Assembly (NCBI GenBank): GCA_009746045.1
Contig: RPFO01000412.1
Span: 408,992-472,991 of the forward strand
Direction: 5' to 3'
Length of the DNA: 64,000 nt
Source of the DNA: Mesostigma viride
Taxonomy: Eukaryota > Streptophyta > Mesostigmatophyceae > Mesostigmatales > Mesostigmataceae
Shown: piece after piece, positions 31,475 to 40,340 of the stretch
Position numbering within the stretch: position 1 is the stretch's first letter
How the letters are laid out: every line of letters begins with the position of its first letter
Notes under the pieces: generated by a model
What the model was told of the DNA's origin: nothing
The model's input: the letters and a program-made list of their open reading frames with translations, nothing else
Databases searched by the model: none
Translations under genes and position numbers: made by a program

Positions 31475-32581
31475 CTGCTCCTTGTTGTCTTCTTGCTGAC
31501 TGCCCTTTGAAGGCTGGCCTGCCTGGGACTTGTTGTTGTTCTTGTTGTTGTTTTTCTTGTTGCTGCCCTGGCCCTGGGTCTTCTTGAAGCTGGGACACTC
31601 CTTCTTGATGTGCCCCCACCCCTTGCACAGGTAGCACTGGATCTTTGACTTGCCCTGGCCTCCTCCCCCGTTGTCAGGCGCGTTACCCTGCCTGGGCTTA
31701 CCACCCACCCTCCTGAACACCGACTTGGCATGTGATTGCCCGTCAGGGTCGGGTGAATGGTTGGCCTTCCGCTTGTTGTGGTTGCCCCCACGTCCTCCTT
31801 GGCTTCTGTCAGCCTCAGACGTCTTGGAGCCCCCCTGGGCACGCCCACCTGCGTGGGTAGCCTTCACAGCTGGCATTCCACCCTCAAACAGCTCCTCTGC
31901 CTCGAGTGCTTGTTTGATTATGACCTTGTAGGCCTTGAGGGTAGAGTGTGGGGCACACATGACCTTTAAAGAGCCACGTGTTGCCTTGTCCAGCCCAGAA
32001 ACCTTGAGCCAGTTTGTCAGGGCTATGCTGTCAGCGACATTGAAGCCGTGAGCCCTGCCCTCCTCAACCATTTTACAATAATTGAGGAAGTTCTGGATAA
32101 GGTCTCCCTTAACCTCCCACCCTTGGTATTTATCCTGCCAATGGATCCCCACTTTCTTCCGTTGATCCTCTAGCAGCTCCCTCAGCTCTGCCACGTAGAC
32201 TGCCCAGGCCTTGTTGGCCTTCTTGCACTCTCTAGTGAGGTCTTTAATCTGATCTGTGCACTTGCCAAAAGTCTGGCTGCCTATCCAGATCTGATAATAG
32301 TTTGTACCACCGTACAAGCTTGGAAACCCCTCTAGTCCTTCCACAAACTCCTCTGCCTGCTTTGGCTTTGAGTCTGAAGTGACAGGTTGCAGCTGATTAA
32401 CAATAAGGAGACCCTGGGTGGTGAGATCATATCCAGAGACAGCATGTGTAGTATTATTATTCAAAGGGATATTAGTGATTTCTCCGGTGACCCCCACGTC
32501 ATCTACGTGAGCGGTCCCGCTACCAGCACCCCCATTATTATTCCCACTGGCTAGGCCCTTGCTACGGCGTCCCTCAGCCAT
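31472..32581 (-). CDS. gag: Gag of element B, 369 residues
   Basis: The start is ATG 32579-32581. It has a helical capsid-like part (about 75-245), a basic Gly/Asn/Lys-rich stretch, and the CCHC knuckle CYLCKGWGHIKKEC. An Asn/Lys/Gln-rich tail ends at a TGA (31472-31474). The codon after the TGA continues in the same frame into integrase, so pol is probably made by stop-codon readthrough. It is homologous by eye to the gag of element A. Confidence 0.85.
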   Translation of the reverse strand: MAEGRRSKGLASGNNNGGAGSGTAHVDDVGVTGEITNIPLNNNTTHAVSGYDLTTQGLLIVNQLQPVTSDSKPKQAEEFVEGLEGFPSLYGGTNYYQIWIGSQTFGKCTDQIKDLTRECKKANKAWAVYVAELRELLEDQRKKVGIHWQDKYQGWEVKGDLIQNFLNYCKMVEEGRAHGFNVADSIALTNWLKVSGLDKATRGSLKVMCAPHSTLKAYKVIIKQALEAEELFEGGMPAVKATHAGGRAQGGSKTSEADRSQGGRGGNHNKRKANHSPDPDGQSHAKSVFRRVGGKPRQGNAPDNGGGGQGKSKIQCYLCKGWGHIKKECPSFKKTQGQGSNKKNNNKNNNKSQAGQPSKGSQQEDNKEQ

Positions 32582-32703
32582 GGTAAACTACACTAGCTGT
32601 GTATGGCCCTGAGCTAAGCAGCTGGAAAACAAAAGATAGGTAGATATGTACAATCTGTCAAAAAGCCGCCTGCCCCGGTGCCGACCGCGCCACCATGCCG
32701 AAT

Positions 32704-33489
32704 TCAGTCGAGACCACGAAAATCGCAGTAGTCGTAGTCGTAAATTGGATCGTTGGCGACAGGCGCAGGCGCCTCCTGGCCTTGCCCAACCTCAATCGTC
32801 ACCGGAGTTTCGATGACGATGGGGTCCAACCGACGTCCCGTCACCGGATCAATGCGGCGACGACGGCGGCGGGTGACGATGCGGAGCGGGTTGGTAAGAA
32901 TCGTTAGAAAATCCCACCCGTCCGGCGCCCACTCTCGCAATGCAGACAAGAACGCGACAAGATTGAGCAGCAATTGCCGCTCACGCGTCCGGAAGCCTCG
33001 CGACAGCAACTGCAGAATCGCAAGGTCTTGAAACAGGTTGGTCGTAATCGTCGGAATGACGCCCGAACGAACCGACAGCCAGTTAGCGAGATTGCGCTGG
33101 TAACCTGTAAGCGATGAAACCGCGTTGTCGATCTCCTCAGAGACCTCGGCAACCGCGCTGGGCGCTTGCAACCCCGCCCGGGTATGGACCTCGAAGTCCG
33201 CGAGCAAAGCTCGAATGGAATCAAGGTAATCGCGAAACCCCGAAACAATCGAAGGTTGCGGAGGCGGGGGCGGCAGTCGTAGGTTTTGCAGCAGTGCCTG
33301 CTGCTGAGCGCGTAGCTCCGCACTGGACGCTACCGCCTGGTCAACAACACGCTGCCACGCCGGGTTAAGAACCGGACGATCTTCACGAACAGGAGTCGTC
33401 GAAGGACCAGCCGGAGATTCGGCGATGTCCGCTGGACTGCCCAAAATTTCAGAATCCCTCGGAATGCGGAACTCCATCGAGTCCGGCAT
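32704..33489 (-). CDS. Leader ORF (pre-gag) of element B, about 260 residues
   Basis: The start is ATG 33487-33489, shortly after the 5' LTR. The upstream in-frame codons lie in the LTR and are not counted. The product is mostly helical with a Pro-run (LPPPPPQP) near residue 75, a basic RRRRRR patch near 220 and an acidic/Tyr-rich end. No known domain is recognised. Element A has an ORF in the same place, so this is a shared extra gene ahead of gag. Confidence 0.65.
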   Translation of the reverse strand: MPDSMEFRIPRDSEILGSPADIAESPAGPSTTPVREDRPVLNPAWQRVVDQAVASSAELRAQQQALLQNLRLPPPPPQPSIVSGFRDYLDSIRALLADFEVHTRAGLQAPSAVAEVSEEIDNAVSSLTGYQRNLANWLSVRSGVIPTITTNLFQDLAILQLLSRGFRTRERQLLLNLVAFLSALREWAPDGWDFLTILTNPLRIVTRRRRRRIDPVTGRRLDPIVIETPVTIEVGQGQEAPAPVANDPIYDYDYCDFRGLD

Positions 33490-33516
33490 TTTTCTTGGTA
33501 CGAATATTGTAATACG

Positions 33517-34132
33517 AGTTGAATGAGAGTTTACCACCGAGGGAATCCATGGCTCTTGCAGGAAAGTTGCCTTTATTATAATGAGCAAACACAGACGTAA
33601 GTCACGTCAAGTCCGAGACTGCACGTAGCACAGACGACAGGGTCGTTATGCCAAGAGAGCGTGCACGCAAGAGCTAGCGCCCCAGTGTGACCAAGTCACT
33701 CATATAGCTTGCTAGGGACGCGTCCAAGTATTCAGCTGCACTGTCACAGCTGAACTGTCAATCAATTGATTACACAGACTCTGGCACGCCTTTGGCGCGC
33801 AGATCTATCAATTGTCCATACGGCTAGTCCTGTGGACCTATCCGTACACTAGTCAGCATCAACTGTCTCATAGGTCCTGGCGCGCTACAGTGCGCCTACC
33901 TATCAATTGACCATCAAGTCCTGTACAAGTCCTGTCAACGTCCTGCGGACTATCAAAGTGACACTTGTACATCCTGTGTCCGTACGCGCCCACAGTGGCG
34001 CGCCGGGTACTGTCGGCACAGCCTAGGAAACGTCATAACTTTTACGTTCCTTAACCAAATGAGGCGTTCAAGGTGCCGTTGGAAAGAGCGTAACAATCTC
34101 TATCCATCTAACGTAAATCCTTTACGTTAACT
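33517..34132 (-). repeat. 5' LTR of element B
   Basis: The 616-bp LTR matches 12025-12640. The duplication GATGG follows at 34133-34137, where pol of element A resumes. Confidence 0.92.
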
Positions 34133-37100
34133 GATGGGGCAAGCTTGGTTACCACAGAGAGTATGCCAGCTGTAGCTGCAGTGGTTACTCGCCAACGTGC
34201 CCGCCATGGCGGTGCTGAGCCTGAGGTAGGACCTGGTGATGTGGACCCAGGTGGATCTCAGAAGCATTCTGACCGTGCAGGACTGGCACAGGATGGTCAG
34301 GATGAGGATAGGGCTGGAGACAGTCTGACAGGCACGACCCTGGTGCCTCCTGTACATAAGGGATCTGTACATACCTTGAGTGCTAATAATGACAATAAAA
34401 GATTTTCTCTCTTATATGACATTGCCTCAAGGTTGCATACCATGTTTGGCCATGCAGCTCAGTCTTTGCAAGTTGCTAGACGGCTGGGAGGAAGTGAGTT
34501 GTACTCCATCTGCCAACAGGTTGCTCAAGCTTGCAAGTGCAGGCTAGTTGCTAGAAAGCCCAAGCAGTCTCATGCCAGGACTCCTATTTTGCAGCCAGGC
34601 CATGTGCAGGTAGATATTCAGAGAATCAGGGGTTTGAAGCTGCTGGTGGCAGTGGACAGATATACCAAGTACAAGACCCTAGAGATCCTGCCTGACATGG
34701 AGAAGCCTACATTAATTGCTGCTCTGAAGTTGACAAGGAGCAGGTACCCTGGGTTGGAGTTGTTGCAGTGTGACATTCAGTTTGAGTGCTGTGAGAACCT
34801 GCCAGAGTTTCCAGAGTTGCTGATTACACCCAGGGAGAGCCACGGCCAGCAAGGGGTGGTGGAGAGAGCCATCCAAGAGATCAAGACTGTGCTGCTGGTG
34901 GAGAGGATTCCAAGGACGTCATCTGCCATTGTGACATCTGCATGGCTACGTTCTGTGGAGGACAGGCTGAACCTGAGGACTCCCATGTTCTTTGGTGACA
35001 TTGCCATCAATCCTCTTATGCTGCATACCAGGATGCTGCCAGCTGATGCTGAACAGGCATGGAAGGAGAAGCTAGAGGCCAAGTTCCTCAAGCTGAGGCA
35101 GAAAGACAAGGGCTGGAGTGTCCTAGAACCTAACGTTGGACAACAGGTTGTTGTGTGGAAGGAACCAAGCTTTCCAGGGAAACGTGGCAGCTGGCATGAT
35201 GGGGTGGTGACCCGAGTAGAAGCCGCTGGCCATAAGTGCTGGGTGGCCATTGATGGCTCCCAAGCAGTGCACCGTCTGTCCTGGTCAAAGATCCGTCCCC
35301 GGGGAGGTAATCAAGGAGACCTCTTCCAGGTGCCCGTTGGTGTACAAGGCGGGGGTGACGTGGAGCTTCCTGATCAGGGTGCTACAGCTGTATCGAGCCC
35401 TCAGGGTGACCCTGGCCCGGCCCCTGGGGTACCTTCACATACGGTGGTTGGGCAAGCAGGCGGACAGGCTGCACCTCCGGAACGGCCCGACACCAGGCCT
35501 AGGGGTGTGCGTCTATCAGATATTGTACAGGCTTTGCAAAGAGCCAAGAAGGAGCCTAAGGTGTCCAAGCTTGTCCAGTTGGATGAACCTGAGGTAGCTG
35601 CCATGGAGATAGATACCAATGCACAGGTTTCTGTCATGGGACCTCAGCATACAGGAGAACTGCTGGTCGGAGAACCAAGTTGCCCCTGGGTGTCTGATTT
35701 CAGTGGTAGGACGCATCTAAGGGTGTTGGGAGAGGTTACTGCCCCTGTCATGGGTGTGGATGTGACCTTCCTTGTCCTAGAGGACTATGATGGCCCTGTG
35801 ATTTTGGGTCAGAATTTTCTGGGCAATCCTGGGATTTCTATCAGAGCTACAGCTCTGAGAAGAGATGGCTGGGGGATGATTCCCCTAGAAAATTTCAGGA
35901 CAACATTTCCAGTCAGGTGCAGGGCCAAGCCGGTCAAGGGTGTAAAATGGGATGAAGGGGAGGTGCCCCCAGCGGCCAGTTTGGTGATTCCAGCTGTGTT
36001 GCACCCCAGCAGTATTGGCATAACTCACAGGAGCCTTGCTGCACACTCTCCTTTGACATATGACCAGCTGGTCCAAGAGATGAGCTCGCCTACTTTGTTT
36101 GAGGCTTGGAAGCTCGCCTTCTCCAAGGCATTGGAGGAGTGGTTGCAGTTTGAGTGTGCTGCACCAACAGACAGACGTCCCCCAGCATCAAGGAAGCTTG
36201 CTTTGAGATTTGTGCTGAAGAGGAAGGTTGTGGATGAGGTATCAGTGCCCCATGTCAGGCCTGTCCTGAATGAGTATCACGGCACGGGGAGTCTGCCAGG
36301 AGAGGAGCTATACACGCCAGGGATGCTACACGACACATGGAGAATTTTGCTATGTCTCTACGTGGGGTTGCTGAACAGGGGAGCAGCTATGTCATCAGTG
36401 CTGCTGGACTTCAAGAGGGCATTTTTAAAATCTGATCCAGAAGTGGCCAGGAGGGTGTGGAAGCAGGATGAGCCTTACTGTGTTGAGGTGCCTGCCATCT
36501 GGAAGCTGGAGCTGCATCAACAATTCCTGGTTATTCTGAAGGGCCTGGAAGGACTCAGGTCGAGCCCAATCATCTGGAGACTCACGCTGCAGGAAGCTCT
36601 GATCAGTGAGTGTGGCTTGAGAGTGTCTTCAGTTGATCCCTGTTTGCTGCTGGCCCAATGGGAGGGTCTGCCAGTGTATGCTAGTTTGCATGGAGATGAT
36701 CTGCATTTGCTAGCCCCCACGACCTGGCTGAAGAAGTTTATTCCTGTCATCAGTGGCAAGTTTTCACTGGGCAAGGAGCTGTGGCAGGAGCCCAACAAGC
36801 CTGTAGTGTTCTGTGGAATGCAGGCTACCCTGTTCAGGAGGGACGGGGAGTGGAGTATCAGGCTTCAGGCTGGAGGAGATTATAAACAGACCATTGTGAA
36901 GGCCTTGCCAGAGAAGATCACCCAGGCTGCAGGACCTGAGTTGAGAGGCATGTGGGCCTGGTTTGCCAGCATCTGTGGTCCGTCTTTGATGGTCCATAGC
37001 AGAATGCCTGATGAGGTGCTTGAGGATGAGAAGCCTCGAGTCATAGCCCGGTTGGTGGAGAGTACCCCTGATCTGATCTTGTCTGGGATTGACTTTGCCC

Positions 37101-37606
37101 AGCCTATCACCTTGGAGATCTTTGTTGACAGTTCCATGGATGCTCGCCAGGTTACCAAGGTCAGGGGGAGATCTGCTGCTCTGTTTGCTTTTTATCAGAG
37201 CAGGGCAAGTTTGTTCAGCTGGTACAGCAGACTGCAGAAGAGGGTCTGTATCAGTTCAGATGTGGCAGAATGCAGGGCCATATGCGAGGGGATCCAGTCC
37301 AGCCTGTACATAAAGGAGTTAATGCTGGAGCTGGCTTCAGTTACCCCTTGGACCTTGCAGATGGAGACGTTGTTGCTAACAGACAGCATGGGTATGGTCC
37401 AGTTTGTTCACAAGCAGCTGGCCAGGAGCCGGGACCTGGATTATTTGTTGCTGAAGGAGTTGGCCAGTTTGGTTGACTTGAAGCATATCCCTGGCGAGGA
37501 GAACCCTGCTGATGCATTGACAAAGCTGCCACACAAGGCCCCAGCCCAGTACAATGTACTGAGGAAGCTCATGAATGCTGACTGTCAAGTCGGTCTATCT
37601 GTCTAA
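34133..37606 (+). CDS. pol: Pol of element A: integrase-protease-reverse transcriptase-RNase H
   Basis: The frame is open from the end of element B and would continue from gag before that insertion. Counting residues from 34145: integrase zinc part about 98-132 (HTMFGH...CKC), catalytic Asp 157, Asp 210 in CDIQF, Glu 240 in GVVERAIQ, C-terminal module about 325-385. The retropepsin-like domain is about 485-590 with EIDTNAQVSVM and VILGQNFL. Reverse transcriptase is about 650-870 with LLDFKRAF and LHGDDLHL (849-852). RNase H is about 985-1120 with FVDSSMDARQ, SSDVAECRA, LLTDSMGMV. The tail is NPADALTKLP. RT and RNase H are copia-like; the order INT-PR-RT-RH is not. No internal stop is present, although the element is old and split. 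Confidence 0.92.
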   Translation, partial: DGASLVTTESMPAVAAVVTRQRARHGGAEPEVGPGDVDPGGSQKHSDRAGLAQDGQDEDRAGDSLTGTTLVPPVHKGSVHTLSANNDNKRFSLLYDIASRLHTMFGHAAQSLQVARRLGGSELYSICQQVAQACKCRLVARKPKQSHARTPILQPGHVQVDIQRIRGLKLLVAVDRYTKYKTLEILPDMEKPTLIAALKLTRSRYPGLELLQCDIQFECCENLPEFPELLITPRESHGQQGVVERAIQEIKTVLLVERIPRTSSAIVTSAWLRSVEDRLNLRTPMFFGDIAINPLMLHTRMLPADAEQAWKEKLEAKFLKLRQKDKGWSVLEPNVGQQVVVWKEPSFPGKRGSWHDGVVTRVEAAGHKCWVAIDGSQAVHRLSWSKIRPRGGNQGDLFQVPVGVQGGGDVELPDQGATAVSSPQGDPGPAPGVPSHTVVGQAGGQAAPPERPDTRPRGVRLSDIVQALQRAKKEPKVSKLVQLDEPEVAAMEIDTNAQVSVMGPQHTGELLVGEPSCPWVSDFSGRTHLRVLGEVTAPVMGVDVTFLVLEDYDGPVILGQNFLGNPGISIRATALRRDGWGMIPLENFRTTFPVRCRAKPVKGVKWDEGEVPPAASLVIPAVLHPSSIGITHRSLAAHSPLTYDQLVQEMSSPTLFEAWKLAFSKALEEWLQFECAAPTDRRPPASRKLALRFVLKRKVVDEVSVPHVRPVLNEYHGTGSLPGEELYTPGMLHDTWRILLCLYVGLLNRGAAMSSVLLDFKRAFLKSDPEVARRVWKQDEPYCVEVPAIWKLELHQQFLVILKGLEGLRSSPIIWRLTLQEALISECGLRVSSVDPCLLLAQWEGLPVYASLHGDDLHLLAPTTWLKKFIPVISGKFSLGKELWQEPNKPVVFCGMQATLFRRDGEWSIRLQAGGDYKQTIVKALPEKITQAAGPELRGMWAWFASICGPSLMVHSRMPDEVLEDEKPRVIARLVESTPDLILSGIDFAQPITLEIFVDSSMDARQVTKVRGRSAALFAFYQSRASLFSWYSRLQKRVCISSDVAECRAICEGIQSSLYIKELMLELASVTPWTLQMETLLLTDSMGMVQFVHKQLARSRDLDYLLLKELASLVDLKHIPGEENPADALTKLPHKAPAQYNVLRKLMNADCQVGLSV

Positions 37607-38203
37607 AAGCTGAGAGCTGGGTGCTTAAGTCTCTGGATATCAGGCTGGGAGCTTGATTGTACATAATCCTGAGCACACCTTGAGGGGTGAGACATGTCTC
37701 TGGTGTGGGAATGTCTGACATTGTCTCTGATGGAGAGATGTCTATCTGGGGTTTTCATCTCAGTCTGAGGTTTCCCCAGATCTGTGGTTTGTGGGCGGGG
37801 TTCGATTCCCTGGTGCCGTCTTAAGGCGGAGTTTCACGGACTGGCTGACCCATCCACCATGCTGGTGAGGTGGCGACAGGTCCCCTGATTTTCCACGGTT
37901 GGAACGAGTATGGGAGCTTGTGTTTTGCATGTGCTTCGCGTAGATGTTGTGTCTGGTTCGATAAGGGGCAGCAGACCGGCGCCGACTCCCGTCTGGGGGT
38001 CAGCAATGTTTTCTGATGAGCTGTTGTGGGTGATCTGTGGGGTTTCGCCTAAGGTCCTGAAGGTTGTACATACTTCTCAAGTTCTTAGCTGAACACCTAT
38101 GGGCTGCCACAGTTGGCCAACCTCTTGTACATGGGTAACACAACGAGCCTCCCGTGAAGGGATAGGGACTCATTGTAATTTGTTTGTGCTCCTGAGCCAG
38201 TAT
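37607..38203 (+). other. 3' untranslated region of element A, first part, with T-arm-like motif
   Basis: No gene. A conserved T-arm-like GGGGTTCGATTCCCTGG lies at about 37797-37813, with counterparts in B and E. The region is interrupted by a LINE-like insertion and resumes at 40179. Confidence 0.6.
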
Positions 38204-40178
38204 TAATTAATTAATTAAACTCGTGCTCCCGTTGGGGAGTCACGGAGCACCGAAGTGCTTTTAATCCCTGTGTGTGCACAACAGGAGAAAGGGCAGAGAC
38301 CCCCAGTCTCCTTCATGCCAAAGGCATGCCACAGCTGCATTCGGGCGCGCTAGCTAAAAAAGACATGCTAACGATCCGGCAAACTGTGGGTGCAATAAGA
38401 CCCATGTGAGCATATCATAGCAAGGAGCGTGGGCAAGTAATCTGATCGAGGCCATGACGTAGCATGGCTGTACAAAGACTAAGCTAAGGCTGTGGCTGGT
38501 TGTGTACCGTGCGTGAGCGGTGCACGTGGCTATACGTATGGTGGCACAGCTAGGCATGCAAACATTCTAAGCATGGCTGCCATGGCAACAGTGACTACCA
38601 ATGAAGTCAAGCTAGGGCTATTCTAGTCTAGCCCGCTGGGGGCGTCCACATCTTGTGGTTGATCATCAGGTCCCCGCCCCGCCAGTACACCTTGGGCTTC
38701 TGGGGGTCCTGCTTGTGGCGGAGGTATTCAGGCCACAGGTCACGTCGCTGCTGCTGCTGAGCGGGGGTCAGGTCGTCGTCCAGCGTCCAGGTGAGGTCGT
38801 GCAACCGCTTGCGACGAGAGAGGAACCGCTGCTTGTCCTCACGGGAGGGGAAGGTGAGAAGGACTGGTGGGGGAGCCGCCTTGTCCCGTGAGTGGGGAAG
38901 GCGGTGGCACCCACGCAGTTCTACCTCACCTACCAGGCCCATGAGGGTAAGGAGCTGGTCCTTAAGCTCGTCGGCAAGGGAGGTTGACGTCTCACCTGGC
39001 TTCTGGGGGAAGCGACGCAGCACCACCCGGCAGTCGCGGCGGGCGCGGTCGGTGGCCTCCCGTTGTTGAGCCTGGCGAAGGTCTTCAAGCTCCTGGAGCT
39101 TCGTAGCGATGGCGTCGGTGGTGGATGCGGTCGCTGTCCGCAGCAGGTCCGCATAGGAGAGGGGCGGGAGGTCACCAGCTTCCAGCCGGGGTGGCTGGGA
39201 TGCGATGGTGGCCGTCTGCTCCGCTATCTTGGGGACCTGTGAGGCCAGGGCCTCGGTGTGGGCGGTGATGGCTTCAAGCTTCTTCATGAGCACGCCGCAC
39301 TTGCCCTCCACCTGGTTAAGGCGAGAGACAAGTGCAGCGTGCGTTTCCGATGCCTGTGCCGCGGTGTGCAGCGTCGTGAACTGGGGCTGGAGCTTGTGGA
39401 CGACCTTGGTTTCCACATTGGAGACCCGGGCCTCCACCGTGTTGAGCGTCGTGTTCAGCGAGGTCAGCTTCTCGGCCAACGGCCAGGTCACGTGCTCCTC
39501 CAGCACTGCTCGGATGTCATCCTTGCAGAGGGAGGAAGCCGATGTGGCTGTCGGCCGCGCAGGCTGGGCTGGGGTGCGGAGCTTGGCGGCGATTCTGTCG
39601 AGAGGTAGCTGGAAGAAGCTGCACAGGATGCCGAGGCGGAGGTCGTATTCTGGCAGGGCGAGGAACCTCTCCACGTTCTCGGCGTGGATGGGCCCACCGG
39701 GCCCATGGAGCTTGCGTTCCTGTGCCAAGAAACGCACTATTTCGACGCATTCTGCTTTGGACAGTTGCATCCATTTGTCGAAGGAAAAGCGGTCGTAATC
39801 TGGTAGGTACTGTCGCCATTTGTGTTCGTGGCAGGGTTTCTTGGGCTCGGGCGAGGCGCTTGGCGATGGGTTTGCTGGCGGTGGGTTGGCGGGCCCAGAA
39901 GGCTGGGCCAGGACGATGGCGAGTGGGTTCGGTTCGGAGCCGGCAAGCTCCTTTTCCAAACCTCGTTTTGCTTTTGGGGCCGTCATAGCTGCTTGTCACG
40001 TGCGTAACTTTGGCAATACTGCGTTTCAGCCGTAACCGATTATACTGGCATGTGCGTCTCAAAAAAGCGCATCGAATGCAAGTGGTCTGACCGAATTTGG
40101 GGCTCAGACGCAAAAGATCTGAACTCCGCCGTCAGCCATGCCGCCGTCAGCCATTCCCCCACCGTCATCATGTGTCTT
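38204..40178 (-). mobile_element. LINE-like element with ORF1 only, TSD TGAGCCAGTAT
   Basis: An 11-bp duplication TGAGCCAGTAT occurs at 38193-38203 and 40179-40189. On the minus strand the insert runs from 40178 through an ORF1-like gene to a 3' region. It ends with a GTGCTCC...GGAGCAC hairpin and a TTAATTAATTAA tail at 38204-38218. A 5'-truncated relative of its 3' region occurs at 52142-53250. No endonuclease or reverse transcriptase is encoded, so it is non-autonomous. Confidence 0.85.
38628..39986 (-). CDS. LINE ORF1-like RNA-binding protein, 452 residues
   Basis: The start is ATG 39984-39986. A Pro/Ser-rich N-terminus is followed by a long helical/coiled-coil part (about residues 150-300). 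The C-terminal third resembles the ORF1p RNA-binding module, with RRDCRVVLRRFPQK, a Leu-rich helix, GCHRLP and LLTFPSREDKQRFL, as in Transposase_22-type proteins. ORF1p proteins bind element RNA as coiled-coil multimers. The frame is intact although the element lacks ORF2. Confidence 0.72.
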   Translation of the reverse strand: MTAPKAKRGLEKELAGSEPNPLAIVLAQPSGPANPPPANPSPSASPEPKKPCHEHKWRQYLPDYDRFSFDKWMQLSKAECVEIVRFLAQERKLHGPGGPIHAENVERFLALPEYDLRLGILCSFFQLPLDRIAAKLRTPAQPARPTATSASSLCKDDIRAVLEEHVTWPLAEKLTSLNTTLNTVEARVSNVETKVVHKLQPQFTTLHTAAQASETHAALVSRLNQVEGKCGVLMKKLEAITAHTEALASQVPKIAEQTATIASQPPRLEAGDLPPLSYADLLRTATASTTDAIATKLQELEDLRQAQQREATDRARRDCRVVLRRFPQKPGETSTSLADELKDQLLTLMGLVGEVELRGCHRLPHSRDKAAPPPVLLTFPSREDKQRFLSRRKRLHDLTWTLDDDLTPAQQQQRRDLWPEYLRHKQDPQKPKVYWRGGDLMINHKMWTPPAG

Positions 40179-40340
40179 TGAGCCAGTATGGGTGCTATGT
40201 ACATATAATAAGGAATCCAAGCTGACTGTCATGCCCAGCGGGTTGTGACTTGTAGTCTGGGGAGGATATCCAGTACCCATTGTGTGTGTTTGTATGTAGA
40301 CTTGTGTGAGCTGCTACAGCTCAAGAAAAGAAAGGATTGG
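40179..40340 (+). other. 3' untranslated region of element A, second part, ending in a polypurine tract
   Basis: It resumes after the LINE-like insertion. AAGAAAAGAAAGGATTGG at 40323-40340 directly precedes the 3' LTR and is the presumed plus-strand primer. Elements B, C and E have the same kind of tract ending GG. Confidence 0.75.

Larger units (their letters stand above)
12025..34132 (-). mobile_element. Copia-like element B (AGTT...AACT type), inserted into A; TSD GATGG
   Basis: Two apparently identical 616-bp LTRs (12025-12640, 33517-34132) bound the element. GATGG occurs at 12020-12024 and 34133-34137, and removing B joins the open pol frame of A. Genes run on the minus strand: leader ORF 33489-32704, gag 32581-31472, pol in four pieces down to 13592. 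Three later elements (D, F, G) sit inside pol, each with its own 5-bp duplication. Without them B is about 7.9 kb. Confidence 0.93.
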
